Below are positions 17,143 to 24,811 of a DNA stretch of 64,000 bases, piece after piece. Numbering within the stretch: the stretch's first letter is position 1; each line of letters begins with the position of its first letter. Origin of the DNA: Clostridium tetanomorphum (GTDB lineage: Bacteria > Bacillota > Clostridia > Clostridiales > Clostridiaceae); the NCBI RefSeq assembly GCF_017873215.1, contig NZ_JAGGKA010000011.1:62001-126000 (forward strand). The letters are read 5' to 3'. Under the pieces are notes generated by a model, which was not told where the DNA came from, did no database searches, and saw only the letters and a list, made by a program, of their open reading frames with translations. The position numbers were made by a program, and so were the translations under genes.

Positions 17143-17199
17143 ATGAAAAACTTATTGAATAAAAGAGTACTTGTTGTCTTTAGTAGCCAATTTAGATAG
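17143..17199 (+). CDS. 18-residue leader peptide (uORF) of the ABC transporter attenuator
   Basis: ATG at 17143 follows a perfect SD (AGGAGGAA 17129-17136). It encodes MKNLLNKRVLVVFSSQFR and stops with TAG at 17197-17199. It begins ~30 bases after the promoter. Its last five codons (17184-17198) form one strand of the P1 stem of the attenuator, so ribosome occupancy should decide the fold. It has two Phe codons (both TTT) near the end but no Trp or Tyr. The peptide is too short for homology; the evidence is its signals and position. Confidence 0.7.
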   Translation: MKNLLNKRVLVVFSSQFR

Positions 17200-17308
17200 G
17201 GTTTGTGCCTGATAATTTACATAGGTACAAACCCAGCAATTCTTGCGATTACAAGGTTTGTATCTATGTTGGCTATGAAAATTAAGTTTTTCATCAATTT
17301 TATTATAG

Positions 17309-17349
17309 AAAGCCACATAGATGATCTATGTGGCTTTTACGTTTTTTTA
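17309..17349 (+). terminator. Attenuator terminator 1
   Basis: AAAGCCACATAGAT pairs with ATCTATGTGGCTTT, followed by a T-rich tract that includes T7 at 17342-17348. Its 5' arm is the target of the antiterminator strand at 17262-17274. Confidence 0.85.
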
Positions 17350-17360
17350 TATATTCATTT

Positions 17361-17392
17361 AAAAGCCACATGGAACACCATGTGGCTTTTTT
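17361..17392 (+). terminator. Attenuator terminator 2
   Basis: AAAAGCCACATGG (17361-17373) pairs perfectly with CCATGTGGCTTTT (17378-17390), AACA loop, then T6. Its 5' arm repeats the AGCCACAT core of terminator 1, so the same antiterminator strand could open either. Confidence 0.88.
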
Positions 17393-17422
17393 GCATCCAA
17401 AAGTAAGGAGAGGAGATTTTTT

Positions 17423-18313
17423 ATGGAAGGAATAATGAGTGTATTAGTGCAGAGTTTGATTTTATCAATTATGGTATTAGGGGTATATATAAGTTATAAA
17501 ATTTTGGATTTCCCTGATATGTCTGTAGACGGGAGTTTTACTTTAGGAGGAGCTATAATAGCTATTACTCTTAAAGGAGGAGGTTCCCCTGTAACAGGTA
17601 TTTTAGTAGCCTTTATAGGAGGATTGTTAGCTGGATTAATAACTGGAATATTACATGTAAAATTTAAAATATCAAATTTACTTTCTGGAATTTTAGTTAT
17701 GGGAATTTTATATTCAGTAAATTTAAGAATTATGGGAAAAGCCAATGTTCCTATTTTTGGAAAAGTAAATATATTCCATAATATTGATCCTTTAATAATA
17801 GCTGCAATTTTTGTTTTAACTATTAAGGTTTTAATTGATTTATTTTTAAAAACAGGACTAGGTTATACACTAAAAGGTGTTGGAGATAATCCTCAAATGA
17901 TTAAATCTTTAGGAATAGAAGTTGGAGGAATAAAAATACTTGGACTTATGGTAGCTAATGGTCTTGTAGCTCTTTCAGGAAGTATAATGGCTCAATATCA
18001 AGGGTTTGCAGATGCTTCAATGGGAGTAGGAACATTAATTTTAGGAATAGCTTCAATAATTATTGGTACATCTATAATAAAAAGAGAAAAATTAATAAAG
18101 GATACAAGCCTTGTAATTATAGGAACAATAATTTATCAAATAACTATATATTTTGCTATGAATTTAGGACTTACTCCAGTGGATTTAAAGATGATTACAT
18201 CAATTGTAATTATTATATTCCTTGCTGCCAGTGGACTTAAAAAGAATGAAAAAGTAAGAAATAGGGGGCTAAGTTATGTTAAGAATAATAAATTTATCAA
18301 AAAGCTTTCATAA
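17423..18313 (+). CDS. ABC transporter permease (TrpY-like, BPD_transp_2)
   Basis: A 296-residue membrane protein with eight to nine helices in the branched-chain/ribose permease fold. Typical features are YKILDFPDMSVDGSFTLGGA near residue 25, GLITGILHVKFKISNLLSGILVMGILYSVNLRIMGKAN near 75, and GVGDNPQMIKSLG near 153. This combination is characteristic of permeases that work with ABC_sub_bind (TrpX) lipoproteins. RBS AAGGAGAGGAG precedes ATG 17423. It overlaps the ATPase gene by 38 bases. The unit is governed by the uORF/attenuator leader directly upstream. Confidence 0.9.
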   Translation: MEGIMSVLVQSLILSIMVLGVYISYKILDFPDMSVDGSFTLGGAIIAITLKGGGSPVTGILVAFIGGLLAGLITGILHVKFKISNLLSGILVMGILYSVNLRIMGKANVPIFGKVNIFHNIDPLIIAAIFVLTIKVLIDLFLKTGLGYTLKGVGDNPQMIKSLGIEVGGIKILGLMVANGLVALSGSIMAQYQGFADASMGVGTLILGIASIIIGTSIIKREKLIKDTSLVIIGTIIYQITIYFAMNLGLTPVDLKMITSIVIIIFLAASGLKKNEKVRNRGLSYVKNNKFIKKLS

Positions 18314-19031
18314 TTCATATATGGGAGAAAATAAGTTGTTTTCAAATCTAAACTTAAATATTAAAAGGGGTGATTTTGTAAGTATAATTGGCAGTAATGG
18401 TACAGGTAAATCCACATTATTAAATATAATTTCTGGAGTGGTTAAAGAAACTTCGGGAAGTATTCTTCTTCAGGATAAAGAGCTAACTACAATGCCTGAA
18501 CACAAAAGGACAAGAATTATAAGCAGAGTTTTTCAAAATCCATCTTTAGGAACATGTCCATCTATGACTGTTAGAGAAAATCTTTCTTTAGCACTTAATA
18601 AAGGCAAATTAATTAATTTTAAATATTGCCTTCGCCATAAAACTGAGTATTTAGAAAAACTACTAGAAGATATTTCTTTGGATTTAAAAAAACTTTTAGA
18701 TGTAGAAGTAAAGTATCTATCAGGAGGACAAAGACAAGCATTGGCTTTAATTATGGCCAGTATATCAAATCCTAAAGTACTACTTTTAGATGAGCATACG
18801 GCTGCATTAGATCCTAAGACTTCAAATGAAGTTATGAATCTCACTGAAAAAATAGTTAAGGAAAAAAATATTACTACATTAATGGTTACTCATAATCTAA
18901 GAGATGCAATACAGTATGGCAATAGACTTATTATGTTGCATAAAGGAGAAGTTATTTTAGATTTAGATGAAGAAGAAAAGAAAAAATTAACAGTGGAAGA
19001 TATATTAAAGAAATTTGAATATGCAGTATAA
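18276..19031 (+). CDS. ABC transporter ATP-binding protein (TrpZ-like)
   Basis: A 251-residue ATPase with Walker A GSNGTGKST near residue 39, the Q-loop VFQNPSLGTCPSMTVRENLSL, signature LSGGQRQALAL near 148, Walker B VLLLDEHTAALDP and switch His in MVTHNLRDA. It starts inside the permease gene (38-base overlap) and ends just before the lipoprotein gene, so all three genes form one importer operon. It energises uptake by the preceding permease and the following lipoprotein. Note LLDEHTAALDP, with H in place of the usual P, which is common in this subfamily. Confidence 0.92.
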   Translation: MLRIINLSKSFHNSYMGENKLFSNLNLNIKRGDFVSIIGSNGTGKSTLLNIISGVVKETSGSILLQDKELTTMPEHKRTRIISRVFQNPSLGTCPSMTVRENLSLALNKGKLINFKYCLRHKTEYLEKLLEDISLDLKKLLDVEVKYLSGGQRQALALIMASISNPKVLLLDEHTAALDPKTSNEVMNLTEKIVKEKNITTLMVTHNLRDAIQYGNRLIMLHKGEVILDLDEEEKKKLTVEDILKKFEYAV

Positions 19032-19044
19032 AGGAGAGAGTATT

Positions 19045-20004
19045 ATGAAAAAAATAATTATTGGATTAATGATAGTTGCAGGTGTATTAACTGGATGTGC
19101 AAAGAATGCAGATAAGAAAAAGGCAATAGATATAGGTATAACCCAGATTGTTGAGTATGTTGCACTGGATCAAAATAGAGAAGGATTTATAAAAGCATTA
19201 GAGGAAAACGGATATAAGGATGGGGAAAATATAAAAATAGATTACCAAAATGCTCAAGGGGATATAGCAGTATCTCAAACAATTGCAAAAAAATTTGCAT
19301 CAGAAAATAAGGATTTAATTTTTGCAATAGGTACTCCTTCTGCTCAAGGAGCTTATAATGCAACAAAGAAAATTCCAATTATGATAAGTTCTATTACAGA
19401 TCCAGTAAAGGCTGGATTAGTAAAATATTTAGATGAATCTGGAACAAATGTAGCAGGAACTTCAGATTATTTACCAATAGAAAAGCAAGTGGATTTAATA
19501 AAAAAATTAGTTCCAAAAGCAAAAAAAATAGGGGTTATATATAATACCAGTGAAGTAAATTCAGAAGTACAATTAAATGAATTAAAAAAGGTAGCAAAGG
19601 ATTATGAGATCATAGCCTCAGGAGTAACAAGTACTAATGAAGTAAATAGTGCTATAAGCAGTTTAGTAAAGAAAATTGATGTTTTATATGTACCAACGGA
19701 TCAGTTAGTTGTATCATCAATGCCTATAATAGCAAAGCATACTTTAGAAGCAAAAGTGCCAGTTGTAGCAGCTGAAAAAGGTTCTGTGGAAGCTGGAGCA
19801 TTAGCTACTGTTGGAATTAACTATTATAAATTAGGTTATGAAACAGGAAAAATGGCGGTATCTGTACTAAAGGGAGAAGATATTTCTAAAATGCCAGTAA
19901 AAATATCCAATGAAACAGATGTATATATAAATGAAGACAGCTTGAAAGCATTAAATATTAAAAAACCAGATTTAAAAAATGTTAAGTATATTAAGACTAA
20001 ATAA
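19045..20004 (+). CDS. ABC substrate-binding lipoprotein (ABC_sub_bind/TrpX family)
   Basis: A 319-residue lipoprotein with a signal peptide ending in VLTGC (Cys18). The fold is the type I periplasmic-binding-like ABC_sub_bind domain: IDIGITQIVEYVALDQNREGFIKALEENG near 35, FAIGTPSAQGAYNATKKIPIMISSITDPVKAGLV near 95, and GVIYNTSEVNSEVQ near 165. Family members bind tryptophan, tyrosine or other aromatic amino acids; the ligand here is not proven. AAGGAGAGAG just before ATG 19045 decides the start; a TTG at 19015 is in frame inside the ATPase end. A terminator at 20087 closes the operon. Confidence 0.9.
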   Translation: MKKIIIGLMIVAGVLTGCAKNADKKKAIDIGITQIVEYVALDQNREGFIKALEENGYKDGENIKIDYQNAQGDIAVSQTIAKKFASENKDLIFAIGTPSAQGAYNATKKIPIMISSITDPVKAGLVKYLDESGTNVAGTSDYLPIEKQVDLIKKLVPKAKKIGVIYNTSEVNSEVQLNELKKVAKDYEIIASGVTSTNEVNSAISSLVKKIDVLYVPTDQLVVSSMPIIAKHTLEAKVPVVAAEKGSVEAGALATVGINYYKLGYETGKMAVSVLKGEDISKMPVKISNETDVYINEDSLKALNIKKPDLKNVKYIKTK

Positions 20005-20086
20005 TTAAGTTTATATTATAGATATAAGTTAAAATATCTCTTAATGTATATACATTAGCATAAAAGTTATAGTTATATGATAACAA

Positions 20087-20137
20087 GAGAAAGCTTTATC
20101 TTAGATTTTTAAATTTAAGATAAAGTTTTCTTTTTAT
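20087..20137 (+). terminator. Intrinsic terminator of the TrpX-type operon
   Basis: AGAAAGCTTTATCTTA (from 20087) pairs with TAAGATAAAGTTTTCT (ending near 20131) with one mismatch-type G-U position, then CTTTTTATT. Confidence 0.85.
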
Positions 20138-20247
20138 TCCACTTAATAGAATTTGAAAAGTTACGATAATATGAAAATAGAACATACAGAAAGTCTTCTA
20201 TTCTACTCTAAACTAGAGAAAAATTTACCAAAAGAGGAGATAACTAA

Positions 20248-22083
20248 ATGGGTAAAAGTTTTATTGACAAAGAAATAAATAAAAGTTGTGGCAAAAGTGC
20301 ACTAATAAACATTTGTGTAATAGTTGCAATATTAGGTGTAACTTTTTTTGTTCCAAACTCAAAATATGAAAATATAATTCATATGGTAAAGGAATTTATA
20401 GGAAATGGATTACCACAGCTAAAAGACATAAAAAAAGTTTATTTAATAATGTATTCTTTATTTTTCATTATATTCTTAATTAGCACTTTTTTTCTTATAA
20501 AGTCCTTTTGGCATTTTATTAATAAAAAGCAACATTTCATGTATAGACAATTAAGACAGCTTGGAGATGAAGATAGACTAAAAGATATAATACAAAGGGA
20601 AACATCTGAAAATGCTTTTTTTGAAAAGATTGGCAACAATTATATTACATCAAATTGGTTTATATTTAATATAGGCTTTAATTATGTTTTAATACCATAT
20701 AATATGCTTGTATGGATATATAAAAAGAAGAGAAGAAGTTTATATGATTTATTTTTTAGAAAATCCTATTCTATAGAAATATATCTTTTAAACGGTAAAG
20801 AATATAGTATACCTGTAAACAAAAATGAAGCAGACTTAATTATAGAAAGCGTAAAAGTAAAGCTTCCTATGTTAAATACTAAACGTACTATAATAACTTG
20901 GTTAGAATGGGTAGAGGAAAGAGGAAACATAAAAAAGAAGTGGAAAAATATCATATGCAATAATGGTAATATTTATTTCTATTTACAGGATGAGAGCTTG
21001 AAAAATATTGACGGATATGAATTAAATCAGGTATTAGAATTTAGACAAAAAGTGTTAGAGAAAATAAGAGAGATTTCATTAATAGTCCATGATGAAGAAG
21101 TAATTCTTACAGAATGTATAATTTTAAGAAATGGCATTATTATGTTTCCAGCAGAAGAATTTTTTGAGGCTATAGGAGGAATGGTAGAGGAGGATGAAGA
21201 TGAGGACAATTGTTTAATGGTAAATATTTATGGCAAAAATATTTACTTAGACGGGAATAATAAAGAAATATTTATAAATGGTAGGCAATATAGCCTAAAT
21301 ACTCCAATAACTTTAGAAGATGATGTTATATATGTTCCTAGTGAAGTTATTACAGAATTATTAAATCAAAAGCTTATATGGGATGAAAAAAATTCCATAA
21401 TAAAATTGATTAAAGCTCCAGAAAAATATACAAAAGAACAGCTTCATTGGGGATACGCAGTTGGAGCAATATTAGCAGAATATAATGACCAAGAGATAGA
21501 TTTATTAGGAGGAAGTGCAAGAGATGAGGAAAGTATTGAAGAAAGCAGAGAAGGACTAAGTGAGTGGTGGGGAATAGAAGATAGAGATGATTTACTAGAT
21601 ACTATAGAAGAATTAAAAAATGGATTACATAATAAAATATTTATGGATATAAAAAATAGAATTGACCATTTAAATGATGAAGAATTTAAAGAAGAGATGA
21701 ATTCTTTTCCTAATCCAGAGCATAAAAGAGATTTAGAAGTTATAAGAAAATATAGTAAAGAAGTTGGACAAGTAGGTATATTGGGATGGGATTTAAGTCG
21801 TCTTATAAGTATAACAGGATGGGGATATATATCTGGATATTTAGATTATAATGAAGCAAACGATATAATTATGGAGACGGCAAGAGTTGTACAGAGGAAA
21901 TTTTCTTCTTGGGAACAAATTGGAAAGAATTATTTAATAGGATATGAATATTGGTCAGGAGACAGTCCAAAGGATATAACGGGTGGATTATTTATGAGAA
22001 ATCAAATATATAAGTGTTTAATTAAGGATAGTGAAAGTCCATATAATACTCTTGATTGGAATTTGAATTTAAATCCTAGGTAA
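20248..22083 (+). CDS. Membrane protein with DUF6709-like, copper-amine-oxidase-N-like and DUF1266 domains
   Basis: A 611-residue protein of mixed domains. Residues 1-95 contain two membrane helices (about 18-36 and 66-88). Residues ~95-200 resemble DUF6709-type membrane-proximal domains. Residues ~275-390 show the beta-rich copper-amine-oxidase N-like pattern (RNGIIMFPAEEFFEAIGG, then DVIYVPSEVITELLNQKLIWDEKN). Residues ~405-611 match DUF1266 (WGYAVGAILAEYND, GLSEWWGIEDRDDLLDTIEEL, GWDLSRLISITGWGYISGYLDYNEA). DUF1266 has no established function. The gene is alone, with RBS AGAGGAGA and terminators on both sides. Domain names below the DUF1266 part are pattern-based and less certain. Confidence 0.7.
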   Translation: MGKSFIDKEINKSCGKSALINICVIVAILGVTFFVPNSKYENIIHMVKEFIGNGLPQLKDIKKVYLIMYSLFFIIFLISTFFLIKSFWHFINKKQHFMYRQLRQLGDEDRLKDIIQRETSENAFFEKIGNNYITSNWFIFNIGFNYVLIPYNMLVWIYKKKRRSLYDLFFRKSYSIEIYLLNGKEYSIPVNKNEADLIIESVKVKLPMLNTKRTIITWLEWVEERGNIKKKWKNIICNNGNIYFYLQDESLKNIDGYELNQVLEFRQKVLEKIREISLIVHDEEVILTECIILRNGIIMFPAEEFFEAIGGMVEEDEDEDNCLMVNIYGKNIYLDGNNKEIFINGRQYSLNTPITLEDDVIYVPSEVITELLNQKLIWDEKNSIIKLIKAPEKYTKEQLHWGYAVGAILAEYNDQEIDLLGGSARDEESIEESREGLSEWWGIEDRDDLLDTIEELKNGLHNKIFMDIKNRIDHLNDEEFKEEMNSFPNPEHKRDLEVIRKYSKEVGQVGILGWDLSRLISITGWGYISGYLDYNEANDIIMETARVVQRKFSSWEQIGKNYLIGYEYWSGDSPKDITGGLFMRNQIYKCLIKDSESPYNTLDWNLNLNPR

Positions 22084-22264
22084 GAAAATTATAGTAATGT
22101 ATCATCAATCGTATAATTTATTAAAGGAAAATACATATTTTTGTCGAATATATTATTCAATTAGTGGAAAAAACAAGATTGTTTTAAGTTGAATATGATA
22201 CATATTGTTGTATATATGAAAGTTAGATTATTGAGTGGTTTTCATGTATCAAGGAGGAAATATT

Positions 22265-23446
22265 GTGGAAGAGGAAAAAAAAATTAATAAAAAAGAAAAT
22301 AAAAGTTATGACATAGAATCTAGGATATTTGAAGAGATACTTTCTAAAATATCGTCTAAGCTTATAAAAATTAACTTAGATAAAGAGTATTTAATTGAAG
22401 AGTGTCTAGAGGAACTAGGTGAGAGAACAAATTCGGCTAGATCTTATATTTTCTTATTTAAAGATAATTTAAAGTATATGGATAATGTTTATGAATGGTG
22501 TGCTAAAGGGGTTAGTTCTGAAAAGGATAAACTTCAAAATTTTAAAACAGAAATGTGCCCTTGGTGGATGGAAAAATTAAAGAATAATGAAATTATTTCA
22601 ATTGAAGATGTGGAAAAAATGCCTGAAGAAGCAGAAGTAGAAAAAGAAGTTCTTTCAGAGCAAGGAATAAAGTCTCTTATTGTATTACCTATTTTTAATA
22701 AAGATAACTTAATAGGATATGTAGGACTAGACAACACATTTGAAAATAAAAATTGGACTAAGGATATTCAATCTTTATTAAGACTAATTTCGGAAACTTT
22801 TTCAGGAGCTTTTTCAAGAATGCAACATGAAAAAGAACTTAAGTGTGCTAATGAAGAGTTAAATAGAAAAGAAAAACATATAAATAGCTTAAAAGCTCAA
22901 ATTGTTCAACAAGAAGAAATGTTAAAAATTAGTCAAAGTAAAGAATTGCTAAAGCTAATAGGATTAAATGAAGAAAATTTTAATGAAATAATAAATAATG
23001 TAATAGATATTTTAAGTTTTGATATGATGGTTTTTGATAAAGTAGAATTAAATCTTTCAAAAAACTTGCCTCTTTTACCATGTAATAAAATAGAAATTAG
23101 TCAAGTTATTATGAATATACTTAAAAATGCAATTTATGAAATGAATAAGATGTCAGAAATTGTACAAGAAAATGGACAAATAAACCCTAATATTTTAAAA
23201 ATAGAAACCTATAGTGAAGAGGGTTATTTAGTTTGTGAAATATCTGATAATGGAAGGGGAATTTCTCAAGAAGTTAAATATAGACTGTTTGAGCCTTTTT
23301 TTACTACTAAAAAAATAGGAGAAGGAACAGGACTAGGATTGGCTTTAGCTTACGATATTATTACAAATAAACATAATGGAGAAATAAAAGCTAGTGAGAG
23401 TGAGTGGAAAGGTGCTAGGTTTACTATAAAAATTCCTCTCAAGTAA
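22265..23446 (+). CDS. GAF-domain sensor with histidine-kinase-type ATPase, no clear H-box
   Basis: A 393-residue cytoplasmic protein starting at GTG 22265 behind AAGGAGG (22251-22257). Residues ~25-190 form a GAF domain (ARSYIFLFKDNLKYMDNVYEWC, LIVLPIFNKDNLIGYVGLDN). A coiled coil spans ~190-235. The HATPase_c domain (about 270-393) has the N-box NILKNAIYEM, G1 DNGRGIS, FEPFFTTK and G2 GEGTGLGLAL. Between GAF and ATPase there is no recognisable HisKA box, only a His in MQHEKE and one in KEKHINS. It has no partner response regulator; the next gene is a soluble chemoreceptor. It may be a kinase with a diverged phosphoacceptor helix. Confidence 0.8.
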   Translation: MEEEKKINKKENKSYDIESRIFEEILSKISSKLIKINLDKEYLIEECLEELGERTNSARSYIFLFKDNLKYMDNVYEWCAKGVSSEKDKLQNFKTEMCPWWMEKLKNNEIISIEDVEKMPEEAEVEKEVLSEQGIKSLIVLPIFNKDNLIGYVGLDNTFENKNWTKDIQSLLRLISETFSGAFSRMQHEKELKCANEELNRKEKHINSLKAQIVQQEEMLKISQSKELLKLIGLNEENFNEIINNVIDILSFDMMVFDKVELNLSKNLPLLPCNKIEISQVIMNILKNAIYEMNKMSEIVQENGQINPNILKIETYSEEGYLVCEISDNGRGISQEVKYRLFEPFFTTKKIGEGTGLGLALAYDIITNKHNGEIKASESEWKGARFTIKIPLK

Positions 23447-23545
23447 CTATAATCACTATCTTTAGCTATAAATGTTATTAAAAATATACCACTAAAATAA
23501 ACATAGTAAAATTTTATAAGATGTATAAATAAGGAGGGCTAAAAT

Positions 23546-24373
23546 ATGAACATAATTGATATTGCAAAGGAAACAGCTAAAATAATGTACAAGCTAAATG
23601 ATGAAAATTGTACTATCTTAGTTTCAGAGAATTACCGTATAGTGGAATACTTAGAATCTAACGTTCTTAAGATTCCAGCAAAAGTTGGAGATACTGTTTC
23701 AGAAGGAACTGTAACAGAAAAAGCTTGCCGTACAGGAAAGAGAGTATACCAGGAAATAACTAGTGATAAATCACCTTATGGTATAGGATATGTGGCTACA
23801 GCTATTCCTTTATATGATGATGATGGGAAAATGGTAGGAGGTTTTGCTGTAACTGCACCAATATCAAGAGAAGTATCTCAGTTAAGAGAAACTTCCTTCC
23901 AGTTAGATGAAATTGTGGATCAAACAGAAACTGCATCATCTGATATAGCTAATTCTGCAGTTAAGCTTTCTGGTTTAGTTTCAGATTTATCTAAAAAGAC
24001 CACAGAGGCAAATCAGGAAATAAGCACAATTTACAATGTAACAAATCTTATAAGAGACATTGCTAAACAAACAAATCTTCTTTCTTTAAATGCTGCTATT
24101 GAAGCGGCAAGAGCTGGAGAGCATGGAAAGGGATTTTCAGTAGTAGCAACTGAGGTTAAAAAATTGGCACAAAGTACGGCGGAAAACGTAAATGATATAT
24201 CTAAGAAAATAACATCTATATCTTCTTTAATTGAAGATACAGCTAATATGGTAGAAGGAATTATGGATTTATCTCAGCAGCAGGCTTCAAATACAGAAGA
24301 AATTACTGCTACCATGTCAGAATTAAAATCTCATATAGTAAAAATAAGAAAGATAGCTGATGAGATTAAATAA
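23546..24373 (+). CDS. Soluble methyl-accepting chemotaxis protein (YfmS-like)
   Basis: A 275-residue protein without membrane segments. Residues 1-~115 form a small sensory domain ([39 protein letters not shown] is split here only by description), ending in a strand [10 protein letters not shown]. Residues ~120-275 are a short MCP signalling hairpin whose tip reads [25 protein letters not shown], which contacts CheA and CheW. The methylation helices are short. This resembles the soluble receptor YfmS of Bacillus. It has its own RBS AAGGAGGGC and follows the GAF/ATPase gene by 99 bases. The cognate CheA could be that encoded at 54869. Confidence 0.88.
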   Translation: MNIIDIAKETAKIMYKLNDENCTILVSENYRIVEYLESNVLKIPAKVGDTVSEGTVTEKACRTGKRVYQEITSDKSPYGIGYVATAIPLYDDDGKMVGGFAVTAPISREVSQLRETSFQLDEIVDQTETASSDIANSAVKLSGLVSDLSKKTTEANQEISTIYNVTNLIRDIAKQTNLLSLNAAIEAARAGEHGKGFSVVATEVKKLAQSTAENVNDISKKITSISSLIEDTANMVEGIMDLSQQQASNTEEITATMSELKSHIVKIRKIADEIK

Positions 24374-24421
24374 AGAAATATTAATATTATAAGGACAGTT
24401 ATTGAAATGTATAAAAATAAA

Positions 24422-24451
24422 TTGACAAAAATTGCGGAATATTGATATAAT
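24422..24451 (+). promoter_or_regulatory. Promoter of riboswitch unit 1
   Basis: TTGACA (24422-24427), an 18-base spacer and TATAAT (24446-24451), about 35 bases before the cobalamin aptamer. Confidence 0.8.
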
Positions 24452-24485
24452 AATTTCGATAATAGTAATAAAATTTAATATTATG

Positions 24486-24672
24486 TTTTAGGTACCTTTT
24501 TAAGGTTTAATAGGGAAAGTGGTGAAAATCCACTACAACCCCCGTTACTGTAGACGGTTACGAAACCAAGTCCACTGGAGAAAATTCTCTGGGAAGGATG
24601 GTGGAGGATGACCCGTGAGTCAGGAGACCTGCCTAAGATGGTATATGGAGCTTCGGAGGGAAGTGAAACATA
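24486..24672 (+). promoter_or_regulatory. Cobalamin riboswitch 1
   Basis: The region has the class I cobalamin aptamer layout: GGTACC..TTTTAAGGTTTAATAGGGAAAG-type 5' part, GGTGAAAATCCAC, ACAACCCCCGTTACTGTA, CCACTGG, GGGAAGG, GATGACCC, and the B12 box AGTCAGGAGACCTGCC at 24618-24633. The aptamer closes with GAAGTGAAACATA. It should switch off the ECF unit when adenosylcobalamin is plentiful. It is nearly identical to the copy at 31246. Confidence 0.95.
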
Positions 24673-24749
24673 TTCAAGAATAATTTTTAAATATATTTTT
24701 ATGTAATATTTATATTAAAAGCAATATTCTTTATAAATATATGTATATA

Positions 24750-24780
24750 AACCTTCGTTTTGCGAAGGTTTTATTTTTTT
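24750..24780 (+). terminator. Expression-platform terminator of cobalamin riboswitch 1
   Basis: AACCTTCG/CGAAGGTT (24750-24757, 24763-24770) followed by TTTATTTTTTT, between the aptamer and the lipoprotein RBS. Confidence 0.9.
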
Positions 24781-24811
24781 TCATAATAAAATATTTTAGG
24801 AGGAATTCTTA

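Larger units (their letters stand above)
17184..17392 (+). promoter_or_regulatory. Transcription attenuator / candidate riboswitch with tandem terminators
   Basis: P1: TAGCCAA (17184-17190) plus AGATA (17194-17198) pair with TATCT (17261-17265) plus TTGGCTA (17269-17275). P1 encloses P2, an 11-base arm pair GGGTTTGTGCC/GGTACAAACCC (17199-17209, 17224-17234), and P3 (GCA..TGC near 17236-17246), giving a three-way junction. The P1 3' strand ATCTATGTTGGCT (17262-17274) can instead pair, with one bulged base, with AGCCACATAGAT (17311-17322), the 5' arm of terminator 1. So P1 and the antiterminator exclude each other. No T-box AGGGTGG..ACC core and no known aptamer consensus was recognised. Confidence 0.75.

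Noticed and set aside
17203-17406. 67-codon frame in the attenuator region
   Set aside because: No SD, and it runs through both terminator hairpins; the sequence is explained by RNA structure.
17100-17422. T-box riboswitch before the TrpX-type operon
   Set aside because: I looked for the AGGGTGG..ACCGCG antiterminator bulge and Stem I motifs and found none.
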